A stretch of 64,000 nucleotides of DNA from Certhia americana. Its lineage: Eukaryota > Chordata > Aves > Passeriformes > Certhiidae. The position numbers and the translations under genes are program-made. The stretch lies in assembly GCA_018697195.1 (NCBI GenBank), contig CM031878.1:67697331-67761330 (forward strand). Direction: 5' to 3'. The number at the start of each line of letters is the position of its first letter. The stretch's first letter is position 1. The notes under the pieces are model-generated. The model saw nothing but the letters and a program-made list of their open reading frames with translations. It searched no databases and was not told the origin of the DNA. Positions 37,331-47,800 of the stretch are shown piece after piece.

Positions 37331-39753
37331 AAAAATGCAATTAAAATCTTTGTTCAAAGGCATAAGTAAGTACTTAAACTCACACACATTATTTCTGAGA
37401 AAGAAGAAGAAGAATATTTTTTGCAATACAGAGGTCTGAATGCTAAACTAAACACCAAGAAAACAAATTCTCCTGCTACTAAACCTGGTGGAAGATCCCC
37501 AGACACACCAGAATATATATTCCATGGTGTGACAAGAGAGGACTGATTTGATCTAATGTTGATCAAATGTTGAAGGCTGAGGTCTGTATGTATGCAGCTC
37601 CTGGTTCCACTCCTGGTCAGTGCCTGGGGCAGTGACCTTCTCTGCAGGCACAAGACAGCTCACTGTCTGACTAGCAAAACCAGCAAAAAAGGTGCCAAAC
37701 CAGGGCCTGTCTCTGTGTCTTTCTCCATTGTAGATGTCCTGCACTGGGGGCTTCCAGCTTGCCAAAAAACAACAGGAGCAGGCCACCCAAGGAGTCTCCA
37801 GCATCTCTGTCCTGTCCATCACACTGCAGCAGTGTAAGCAAGCCAGTGTACCTGAGGAGCCAGGCATGTTAACTGGCACCCTACTCCCTGTGTAATATGT
37901 TTCCAGCCCAACACCACCACCCTCTTCAGCTAAACTGGTTGATTCCTTAATAAAGAAGGCAACAGCTAGGGCAAGCACTGCTCTTTTGCAGAGGTCTCCA
38001 CCAAACAATCGTACTTGCAAATTAGCATCTTCGAGAAAGCACCGGCTGCTGTGCTCAGTGCTCTCCAGCCAGTGTGGGGTTCTCCCCTCGTATCTCAATT
38101 CCTGACAGGATTTCTGCTCCCTCCAACTCCTCTAGAATGAGAACACTTGCACCTTCACATATGAGAGGTAAAATTGGGGAAAGAAAAAAAAAAATAGGTT
38201 TATGTGACAAATTATTGTTCGATGAAATTATGGTCTAGTGATAAAAAAAAAAAAAAAGATGATGACACAACTGGTATCTTGTATTTTGCATAATATTAAT
38301 AACTTAGCATAACCCAAGTAGTGCTATTATTACTCCCAAGTGTGACTAATTAGATACGTAAAAATAGCTTTTCTCATCTCTAGAATATATCTGTCTTTCT
38401 AAAACACCTGTTTTATTTAAGATTTTTAATTTTGAGCGCTGAACATGTAAGGCAGAGTTTGACAGCTAAGAGGACTGCTTGTCAGTGAAAACTGGGTAAT
38501 TTTTGCAGAATGGTAGGTATGACAGAGACGGTTATTTTGCAGCTTGAGTCCCAGTCCACAATTGTGCAGTACCTAGGGTATTGAACCCTCCTGGTTTAAG
38601 GTTTGATAGTGTGATCAAAATGCAAGCACAAAGTCCTTAATCTGCATGAGCCCCAAGAAGCAGCAGCCTCAGGGCCCCATGCGCAAGGGCACTGTACAAG
38701 CAGGCAGTGACACCAAAAACAATGGGCTTGAGGGTTAATCTTTACCAGCAGGAGCTCTCTCTTTTTGTGTCTCTGTTTGCAGGGTCTCCCAGAGCAAACC
38801 TGAAAATCGCTGCCTGATTTCACTTACTGTGGAAGGTATGAAACGAGAGGGTGATTTCTAGAGAAGAAAAAGACTCAGCAGATGTGAACTGAAACAGGTC
38901 CATTGGTTTAAACAGAATTGTGCCAGTTTGTAACAGTAGATCATTGTCTCATCCAATTTAGCCCAGTCAGGCTGATGTTGCTAGCAATGTTGTTGTAATG
39001 TCTGATAACAGACAGAAAAAAGTTCATGTTTTAAAATATGTGCATATATTGCTATAAAGTGCTGGGGGAGGTGGGGGTGGCAGGGGTGTATAAAACAAAG
39101 AAGATCTAACAAAAACTCTCAGGCTTCAAATTCCCTTGCCTGTTTTTGCTCACTTTTATTGGCAATGATTTTCTGATACCTTACTTTTCTTTAAGTGGTA
39201 GTAAATTTCTTACAGCTGCCACCACACCAGGTACTTGGTGTGCTTGTGTGCACTGAGGGAAGTGGTGGAAGTGACAAAATTTCACTACTGTGGATATCTG
39301 TGGACTGGAGCAGAGCACACTGCTGGAGAGATGCAATGGGTCTGAAAACACCCTGCCCTTTTCCCTCCCCTACAGTCTTCTTCTAGTCCTCATTCTATTT
39401 TGGGGATGATTCAGGATTCCCCAAACCCCTCATCAAATCTCTGCCTAAAATGTCACTTTCAAATCATATCCTTCACAGTATAAAAATGAAAACTTTTCTA
39501 AACCATGTGATAACAGGGGCAATTATTTCCTTGGTACATAATTGTAATTATTAATGATTAAACCCACTCAGCACTTTGGATAAGCTGAGCACAGGTATCA
39601 ATTTCTGTTCCTTTCCCACTGCATCCACTAGTTTTGTTCAGGGGAGTTATCACATGCTGTGGCAGAGTGAAAAATCCATAGGAGCTTTTTTTCCCCCTTC
39701 TTTCTTGCTTTCCAGTGTGGGTTAAAGTTATCTTCCCCAAATGCACAATGCAT

Positions 39754-39774
39754 TGCTATTGGCTGACTCAGCCA
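39754..39774. promoter_or_regulatory. Palindromic MARE/AP-1-like site next to ATTGG
   Basis: Bases 39760-39774 (tggctgactcagcca) form a perfect 15-bp palindrome with the AP-1 core TGACTCA and GC flanks close to the Maf recognition element TGCTGACTCAGCA. An ATTGG (reverse CCAAT) pentamer ends in the same sequence at 39758-39762. Maf, Nrf/CNC and AP-1 proteins bind such sites. Function is inferred from the motif only; no first exon is visible nearby. Confidence 0.4.
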
Positions 39775-42209
39775 TAGCTGACTGCAGGAGCTGTCAGAAA
39801 GCTTTTAATCCTTTAGATTTGAAAGTTTTGTCAGAAGCATTCAGTGTAATTAAAGCCACTGCATTTTTGTATAACAGCTAGGAGCCTGTCTTGTGTATTT
39901 CATGGGCATGCAATACCACCTCTTATCTGCCTCTCCTCTTAGTGTACAAAAATTGTTTTGTTGAATGGGAGGTAACAAAAAATTATCTAAACTTTAACTT
40001 CCATCTGCCAGTCTCTTCCTGTACAAGGGTAAAGTTTGTTCTTGCAAGGGGTCATGCTGACTTCAATAATATTTATTTGCCTGAGCAAAAAGCAGCCAGG
40101 TCAGTAAGGGTGATCAGGACTCTGTCCCTGGGTTACAGCCTCTTTGCATCTTCTGGATATTTGAATGATATGCTGTAGGATCAGGAGTAGACATTTAATT
40201 ATTAACCTTTCTTTTTTTTTTCCACAGCCCTGAGCAAAGTAATAGGACTTGTTTTCCCTTGGCATATTGGAAAAAAATAAGGACCACCCATGACTTGCCA
40301 GTGCTGTGGTGGCTTCCATATCTGCCACACTAAAAGAAATGGATTTTGGCTTTATGTAGCACTTTTCTTCTTCTCTCTTCACACAAAATGTGAACAAGTT
40401 AAGTGCAATGGCTCTCAAGGTGAAAAGGAGACAGACACTGTACCTAATATCATTAGGATGTTGCAGACTGTTTCATCAAACAGGGGAGAGTTAGATGACA
40501 AGCAGCATCCTCCTGTAACAAAATCAGGAATTGTTTGCCTTCATGTTGCTTCCCACTGTGAGCTTCTTTCTCTAGTGCCACAGAGTTCACGTACTTAGGA
40601 GTGCTGTGTGCCTAAGTGAGACCCCCCAGCCTCATTGTCCTTTCACATGGGCAGCCTAAAGTCCAGAGGAAAAGAAAAGGTGAAGTTTTTTCTGTTTCTT
40701 ACCCAAAATCATGTTATAATAAAGGAGCTGCACTACCTTCTTCATAGCACTTAGGCCAGGCTGGAATCTTCCCTGGGCTTGAACCTGGACCTGGAGATGA
40801 AGACAGCACATTCTCCACCCCAGGCATCAGCTCCGGGTGCATCCCTCTGAAGCTCTGCCCTGTTTCACGGGCGGCCAGTGAGCCAGGCCCAGAGCTGCTC
40901 AGCTGGAATGCCTGCCTGGGACACAACAGGCATGTGGGAGCAACAGCTTTTTCTTTTTCTTTCTGTCCTACTAATGAGCATCCTTTTCCTGCCTTCAGTG
41001 CAGGTACAGGCTGATCCTCAGCAGTGCCAAGAGCTTCCCATTCTGTAAATTCTCTGTGACTCTATAAATTGTCAGCTGAAAGGAGCCATTCTTGTATCCA
41101 TGGTGCCACATATTACCACCGATTTGGAAGGCCCTCCTGCTTATATAGCTCTCATCTGCACCAAACCCTGCATCTGTGTAAGCCCCCATCCATCCTGTGA
41201 CACTTCTCGTCACGGCCACCACTGCTCTAAAACTTCCAGCATAACTTGTTGTCAAGCTGGAAGAGAGCACATACATTTCTCTTATGTCCACAAACTTCTT
41301 TGTCAGATTTAGTAATGCCAGATTACAATGCTAAAAATGCCAGTAAAGCCAGCATTTCTCTCCCTGGGACCACTGCAATACATTGTGTCAGTGCCCCCTA
41401 CAATGCTTCATTCTGTAGTGGAGGGTCCCTACTAAATAGTACAGAGTGTTTCAAAAGCCTAAAAAATTATGGATTTCAGTGAAATCTTTTAGGACTTTCC
41501 TATACATATACATAATTTCTGGTGTGCTTAATATGTCTCAGTATGGTCCCCAAACTTAAGTTCAGATAACATCATCGAGTGGAATGTGTGGCAGTTTTGG
41601 TTTTGGTGGTCGTGATCACAACCACTTTAAATATATTGAGCAGCATATAAGGACTATGCTTATAAGGAAGTTGCAGTCCTCTAAGTCTGAGACTGAGAGC
41701 GCGTTTACCTCACTATACATCCTATTTGGATGTCCTGTAATGGCAGTGAAGCCCTGGTGGAAAAGGTCAGCAAATAACTGCACAGCTCCAAAAATTCACA
41801 CATTATAATCCCAGTGCTTCAACTTCCTTCTTTCCCATGCTGTGCACTATTCATCATCAGACAGGAGCATTTTCAGCTCTCTGCCTCCTGTTCTCTTCCT
41901 GCTGTTCTCAAATCAAGAAAAACAGCCTCCATTTTAATTAATTAAACTTGGTTCCTGTGATGCTGATCAGATCACATTTTATCAGAGAGCTTATAGTTAT
42001 AGAATTTAATTTTCTTAGGAAGAAACCTTCAAGCTAAAATCAATTCATTGCTCATGCAAGAAGCAGTAAAGTCTCTTTGGACAGTGGGGTGTTTTTGTCT
42101 GCAGCCCACACATCTTTCCAGCTGTGAAAGCTCAATTGGATGCTGAAGACTCTAGAAGGTATAGTCACTGAGGAGTGGGAAGAGAGAGGAAAGGAAAAAC
42201 CTCTGCATG

Positions 42210-42880
42210 AAGGGGCCTGGATGTCCTGGTCAATACCAAGTTGAAGATGATCCAGCAGTGCCCTGGCAGCCAGGAGGGCCCCTGTGCCCTGGGGACATCA
42301 GGCACAGCATCACAGCCGGGCAAGGGAGGGGATTGTCCTGCTCTGCTCTGCACTGGGGCAGCCTCAGCTCCAGTGCTGGGGACAGGTCTGGGTGACACAG
42401 CACAAAAAAGTCATTGAGGTGTCAGAGAGTGTCCAAAGGAGGGCACGAGGATGGTGAAGGGCCTTGAGGGGAAGCCGTGTGAGGAGTGGCTGAGGTCACT
42501 TGGTCTGTGCAGCCTGGAGAAGAGGAGACTGAGGGGAGAGCTCACTGCAGTTACACCTTCCTCATGAGGGGAAGAGCAGGGACAGACACTGATCTCTTCT
42601 CTGTGCTGGCAGTGACAGGACCCGAGGGAATGGCCTTAAGCTGTTTCAGGGGAGATCTAGGTTGGATATCAGGAAAAGGTTCTTCACCCAGAGAGTGGTT
42701 GGGCACTGGAACAGGCTCCCCAGGGCAGTGGCCACAGCACCAGCCCGAGAGAGCTAAAGAAGTGTTTGGAAAATGCTCGCATGCACATGGTGTGACTGTT
42801 CACGTGTCCTTGTAGGGTAAGGAGTTGGCCTCTGATGGTCTTTCTGTGTCCCTTCCCAGGGATATTCTATGATGCTATGA
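42210..42880 (+). mobile_element. CR1 LINE copy A (3' part)
   Basis: A ~670-bp CR1 3' fragment in plus orientation. It includes an ORF2 C-terminal remnant, for example the piece around aaaggagggcacgaggatgg (42434), then a 3' UTR with ttggatatcaggaaaaggtt (42662) and gggcactggaacaggctccc, and the tail ttcccagggatattctatga at about 42854. The coding frame is broken. Its tail belongs to a different CR1 subfamily from copy B, which follows without visible spacer. Confidence 0.92.
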
Positions 42881-43062
42881 CCTACAGCCTGGCCTGTCAG
42901 CCTGATCTCAGTGCCTGGCAATGGCACCTACAGGACAGCCAGGAGATCATACCCAGCCAGCATGGGTTTGGGAGGGCAGATCCTGCCTAACTAACCTGAC
43001 CTGCTTCTGTGACCAGCTGACCCATCAGGATGCAGGGAATGTGTCTGCCTGTGATGCAAGCA
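42881..43062 (+). mobile_element. CR1 LINE copy B, left part (split by LTR)
   Basis: The 5'-truncated start of a second CR1 in plus orientation, from the reverse-transcriptase part of ORF2. The phrases gtgcctggcaatggcaccta and ccagccagcatgggtttggg are conserved CR1 sequence ahead of the (FADD) catalytic region. The copy is interrupted at about 43062 by an LTR and resumes at about 43692. It begins right after the tail of copy A. Confidence 0.85.
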
Positions 43063-43691
43063 TGTTGGACAGACAAAGACTTTTCAACTAGTTACAGTTA
43101 GAAAAGTTGGTATATTTATTGCAGCACTGGAGCACAGGGGACTCATGTCCCAGAGACATGTGCCAGATTCACAAAGCCTCAGTTCTCCATTTATTTCTAA
43201 AAACCATACATATTCATAAAATTACCTAACACACCTATACATATTCATTACCTGACCCTGCCTATGCCCGCTTCATATTAAAGTAAGTTTAAAGTTTGAC
43301 TATGCTTGTGCAGTTCTCTTCTTGAAATGAGTCAGTGGGGTTTGAAATGGGTCAGTGATCCTCTTTGTCATGGCAACCTCCTGTGTCCCTCTTTTTGGCA
43401 GGGCATCTTGTCCCTTGGGCACATTCCAGACTCTCTGACCAGGTCCTGGCCATCTTTGTGCCCAGCTGCAGTCACAGTTTCTCCATTTCCACAGTGTGAT
43501 ATTTTTCTTATCTTGCTTCTACAAATACAACTAAGTCATGTAAATGATATATTATCTTAGCTCTAACTTTCAACTAGCTCCATTTGCTATTAATTAATCA
43601 CTTTGTCTTGCCTTTGATTCTCTTGCTAAACTCTTAATATATTGCTTCTATCCCTTTCATTACGCTTTTAAATTTCTAACCCTTTAATTCA
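43063..43691 (-). mobile_element. Solo LTR inserted in CR1 copy B (reverse)
   Basis: A 629-bp segment with TG...CA ends interrupts the CR1 coding region. Read on the minus strand it has a poly-A signal AATAAA (reverse of 43115-43120) about 55 bp before the end, as in an LTR. Its right end on the minus strand (plus 43063-43120, tgttggacagacaaagac and onward) aligns with the end of the LTR at 52355. Between 43300 and 43680 it is diverged and AT-rich. A target duplication is not clear; tgatgca and tgattca beside the ends are only a partial match. No internal viral genes are present. It is older than the LTR at 52.4 kb, judging by divergence from the shared pattern. Confidence 0.75.
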
Positions 43692-44583
43692 TGATTCACC
43701 TGGACTTCATCAAGGCCTTTGACACTGTCTCCCACAGCACACTCCTAGAAAAGCTGGCAGCCCGTGGCTTGGACAGGAGCACTCTGTGCTGGGTTAGAAA
43801 CTGGCTGGATGACCGGGCCCAGAGAGTGGTGGTGAGCAATGCTGCATCCAGCTGGGGGCCAGGCACCAAAAGTGTCCCCAGGGATCTGTGCTGGGGCCTG
43901 TTCTGTTCAATATTTTCATTGATAATCTGGGTGAGGGGATCACATCCACCATCAGCAAATTTGGAGATACCAAGCTGGGCAGGAATATTGATCTTTTGGA
44001 GAGTAGGAGGGATCTGCAGAGGGACCTGGACAGGCTGGATAGATGAGCAGAGTCCAACAATGTGAATTTAACAAGACCGAGTTCCAGGTCCCACACTTTG
44101 GCTACCACAACACCTGCAGTGTGACAATCTGGGGACAGTGCATCTGGACAGTGCCCAGGCAGAAAGGGACCTGGGGGTGCTGGTGACAGCCGGCTGGACA
44201 CGAGCCAGCAGAGTGTCCTGGTGGCCAAGAAGGCCAATGGCATCCTGGCCTGGATCAGGAATGGTGTGGCCAGCAGGAGCAGGGAGGTCATTCTTCTCCT
44301 GCACTCAGCACTGGTGAGGCCACACCTTGAGTGCTGTGTGCTGTGCTGGACACCCCAGTTCAGGAGGGATGTTGAGATGCTGGAGTGTGTGCAGAGAAGG
44401 GCAGCAAGGCTGGTGAAGGGTGTGGAACACAGGTTTTATGAAGAATGGCTGAGGGAGCTGGGAGTGTTTAGCCTAGAGAAAAGGAGGCTCAAGGGAGATC
44501 TTATCACTGTCTACAACTGCCTGAAAGTGGTTGTAGTCAGGTGGGGGCCAGCCTCTCCGCCCAGGCAACCAGCAACAGGATGA
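43692..44583 (+). pseudogene. Broken CR1 ORF2 (reverse transcriptase and C-terminus)
   Basis: ORF2 of CR1 encodes an endonuclease and a reverse transcriptase; this copy keeps only the later part of the reverse transcriptase and the C-terminal region. The first piece starts at the Leu-Asp-Phe-Ile-Lys-Ala-Phe-Asp-Thr-Val-Ser-His block and runs through an Asn-Trp-Leu-Asp-Asp-Arg block. A single-base loss near 43876-43882 shifts the frame just at the Pro-Gln-Gly-Ser-Val block. At 43957-43975 the catalytic Phe-Ala-Asp-Asp site reads Phe-Gly-Asp, one Asp codon short. A second open piece (44221-44560) holds about 100 codons of uninterrupted C-terminal sequence. The copy cannot make active enzyme. 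Confidence 0.85.
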
Positions 44584-44838
44584 GAGGACAGTCTCCTGTG
44601 CCACGGCAGGTTAAGGCTGGAAACTAGGAAAAAGTATCTACAGAAAGTGAGGCTGGGCATTGGAATGGACTGCCCAGGGAGGTGCTGGAGTCACCACCTG
44701 TAGAGGTGCTTAAAAAAATGACTGGACGTGGCACTCAGTGTCATGGTTTAGTTGATATGTGTGTGTTAGGTCAGAGGTTGGAGTTTATGATCTCCAAGGT
44801 CTTTTCTAACCTGGTTCATTTTGTGATTCTGTGATTGT
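43692..44838 (+). mobile_element. CR1 LINE copy B, right part to 3' end
   Basis: Continuation of CR1 copy B after the inserted LTR: the rest of the reverse-transcriptase domain, the ORF2 C-terminus, and the 3' UTR ending in ttttgtgattctgtgattg at about 44838. The tail has the cactcagtgtcatggtttag and tgatctccaaggtcttttct wording of a CR1 subfamily distinct from copy A. Together with 42881-43062 it makes about 1.3 kb of one insertion. Confidence 0.93.
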
Positions 44839-47800
44839 AAAGTACAAGATGATAAATGTTTCTCTTCTATTATGTGGATTGCCCATCATCTCAGTTCATG
44901 AGACCACAGTGCCTGGCTTTTTACTTGGAAAAGTGAGAAACAGTGGGAGGAGTGTGAGAGCACAGGTGACCATGCTCTGCTGCAAGGGTAGCCTGCAGGC
45001 ATGTCAGGTCAGAACATTTCCTGTCCCTCTCAGAATCTGACCCTGAATCTCATCTTATTCACGATGAAGCAGGGGACTAAACAATGACAGAGTAGTTGTC
45101 TTTCTTTTTTTTTATTGCCAAGAAGGAAATAAGTGTGTATTTCTACATGTCAGAGATGTGGGTGAAGCTGGAAAATACAACATAAATGCTGCTCTAAATG
45201 TCAAAAAAATTTAGCTGGCAACTAAACAGAGCCAAAGCTTTATTTTAATCTCCTGGTAACTATTCTAGCTTATTTTATTATTTTTCTGGGTCCTGTAATT
45301 TATAAACTTCTGGAATCAGCATCAGTTACAACACTACAATACCATTCTTTCCCTACGAGCTCCCATGAAGACGCTTATGTCAGGGTGGAAAGTGAGGCAA
45401 TGCAGTTCACATGGAGCTTCTGTCTCTGCTCATACCTGTTGGGGCAACAGTGAGGAGAGGTACATTGAGAAAGGTGATGCAGAAGGAATCTTGACTCCCT
45501 GGATGCTTCTCTTCTGCTGCCACAGGGACAGCCTTGAAGCACTGTTGATTCTGCATCTTTGCACAGTGAAAAGCTCCCACCAGCACCCCCACAGGTATTT
45601 CTGACTGGTTTTCTTCTTGGTACCTATGTTCAAGGGCTGACAGACAAGTACTTTGTGGGCTGTTCCATCAGATGTGGTAAACAGATAATTGACAACACAG
45701 CTGAGACCACCCCTGATTAATTTGTCCTTTCTCCTGGCTACAGAAATTAAATAAACAGCTGAACAAAGTCAAGAAATACTTGGAGACACACTGAAAATTA
45801 CCAGGAATCATCTTCAATAGAGGTGAGGCGTTCTGGGGCACAGAAAGCCTTCCCTCAGTGAAATCACTCATCTGGAGACCAGAATAGTCAGTTCTAAAAC
45901 GAACTCTTGTTGGCTGCATCAGGTTGAACCTGATACTCTTCTCAGAAATGAACAACCTCTTCTCTGCAACACAGTAAACATTAACAGGAATTTCTCAGTC
46001 ACACCATTCCCTGGGTATTATTGTTTTAAGAGCACAGCTTTCCCGGGAGGAATGTTGGGCCCAGCACAGGCCATAAGGTGCATCTTCACAACAGGTCATT
46101 TTTGACACTTTGATACAGTGATTAAGCTAAGAAAATTCCATGGGATAAATATTAATTTGTTTTGTTTAATTGCACATTTTGGTGTAGCTGTAGGGTATCA
46201 ATGTCCACATCTGCTGTAGCTGGTTGCTGACCTGAATATTGACCAAGGAAGTCCTGACTATGCAGTGCGGGGCCTCATTTGTTCTTTTGCAAGTAAGTTG
46301 AACCTAGCACAGATCAGCAAAAAACCAATCAGTCAGACACCTCCCACTCTCATAATAGTTGGATTCACTTCAGTAAAATTGTAAAGTTTTAGTCTGTCTC
46401 CTTTTGAATTTCCAGACCTCTGTAGATGCTAATGTTTCCATCACACCAGGGGCATCTAGAAATTAATTGCTCTAATGTGCAAGCAGAGAGTCAGACTGCT
46501 AGCTCATCACAGCTAAGGTTTCTCTGTAAGCCTGCACCTTTCTTAGGGGTCTGCATGAGTCCTCAGTCTGATGTACTGCACACTGTTCCAGCACCATTGT
46601 TAGAGGGTTCTAACCTCCTTCCCACTGAAAAACAGTGCAATTTTCATGCCAGTATAGAGACTACATTTATATCCAGATTCATTTAGCCTCGTCTTCTTCT
46701 CTCTGCTTGAGAAGTAGTCTCTCTCCTGGATCTGAAAATCCATGGCAAATGTGAAGTCTCCCTCAGGCAGGCCATCAGACTCAGGAGTGTGTGGGGAAAT
46801 ACCAAAGCAAACACTTTATACCAAGGAATACACCTCTCTAGCACAGATTATTATGGAGAACTTCCATTTCCCTTTTTTCCCTAACTCTAAAAATAAGCAT
46901 GGAAACTTACACATGGTTTCTGTGCCCCATTTTGTCCCCTTGGCATTATGCCTGAGGGTTTGTCCACACCTGGTTGTTCATTGAAATAGCAACTCTGGAG
47001 AATGACACTGGCTTTCTCTATATATCTATCTAATCTATCTAAAAGCAAGCAAAAGAACTAAAAAGCTTTACGTGGATTTTGCCTGGGTACACAAGCAGAT
47101 CAAAAGGGCTAGTTATCCATACCACTTGCCTAAAAATTTCTTCTCCTTTTCTCTCAAATTGTGAGAGCCCTCCTGCAATGGAAAGCTCCAGACAGAACCA
47201 TTTTACCTAGCACTCTAGCAGTTCTCATTTCTGGGCAGCAGTAGATAAACCACAGTGAATATATGAGGGGACATTTCCCTTTTGTGATTCTTTTGAGATT
47301 ACTGGATTGTATTTTAGTATTTTCTATCCAGTATATCTCAGTTTTTCCCTAATCACCTCATTACTATATTCTTCTTTGTACAGGCAGACATAAACTAGCA
47401 AGCTGTGGGAAAATATGTCCAGTTTCAAGCTGTCTGCAATCAGCATCTCATCTTCAGAGAAGATCCAGGGCTTTGGAGACAAATAATTATCTGTGATTCA
47501 TCTTTGTGATTTTAATAGGCCAAAATTATATCCAAGGATGAAAGCCCTGTTAAAAAACTAGGGTGCATGAGACTAGGATCTACATTTTGCACTGCGAGTT
47601 CCACTTTGACATTTAAAATGTTTTTACAGTGGTTTATCTGAGTGAGATACTAAGTCCCTTGGAGAAGTAAAACGATACAGATAATTTAGTTTAACTTTTT
47701 ACAAGACGAGGAGTTGCTCATGTATTTTCTCTGTTTCCCTGGATACTAGAGATTTCATGTCACAGTTCAGCCACACATACATTTTCTATTCCATTATAGC

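Larger units (their letters stand above)
36801..42209. other. Unique non-coding DNA
   Basis: AT-rich except for a GC-richer patch at about 36840-37030. It contains a long GT microsatellite at 37.3 kb, a G-rich patch at 39062-39088 and a palindromic MARE-like site at 39.76 kb. Open frames, including one of 181 codons on the minus strand at 37553-38098, show no recognisable domain and are not called as genes. Confidence 0.55.

Noticed and set aside
37553..38098. Minus-strand frame of 181 codons
   Set aside because: The longest minus-strand frame, but with no recognisable domain and an overlapping plus-strand frame. No splice or promoter support seen.
39062..39088. Second G-quadruplex candidate
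   Set aside because: Only three runs of three or more G are present; the others are pairs, so the canonical pattern is not met.
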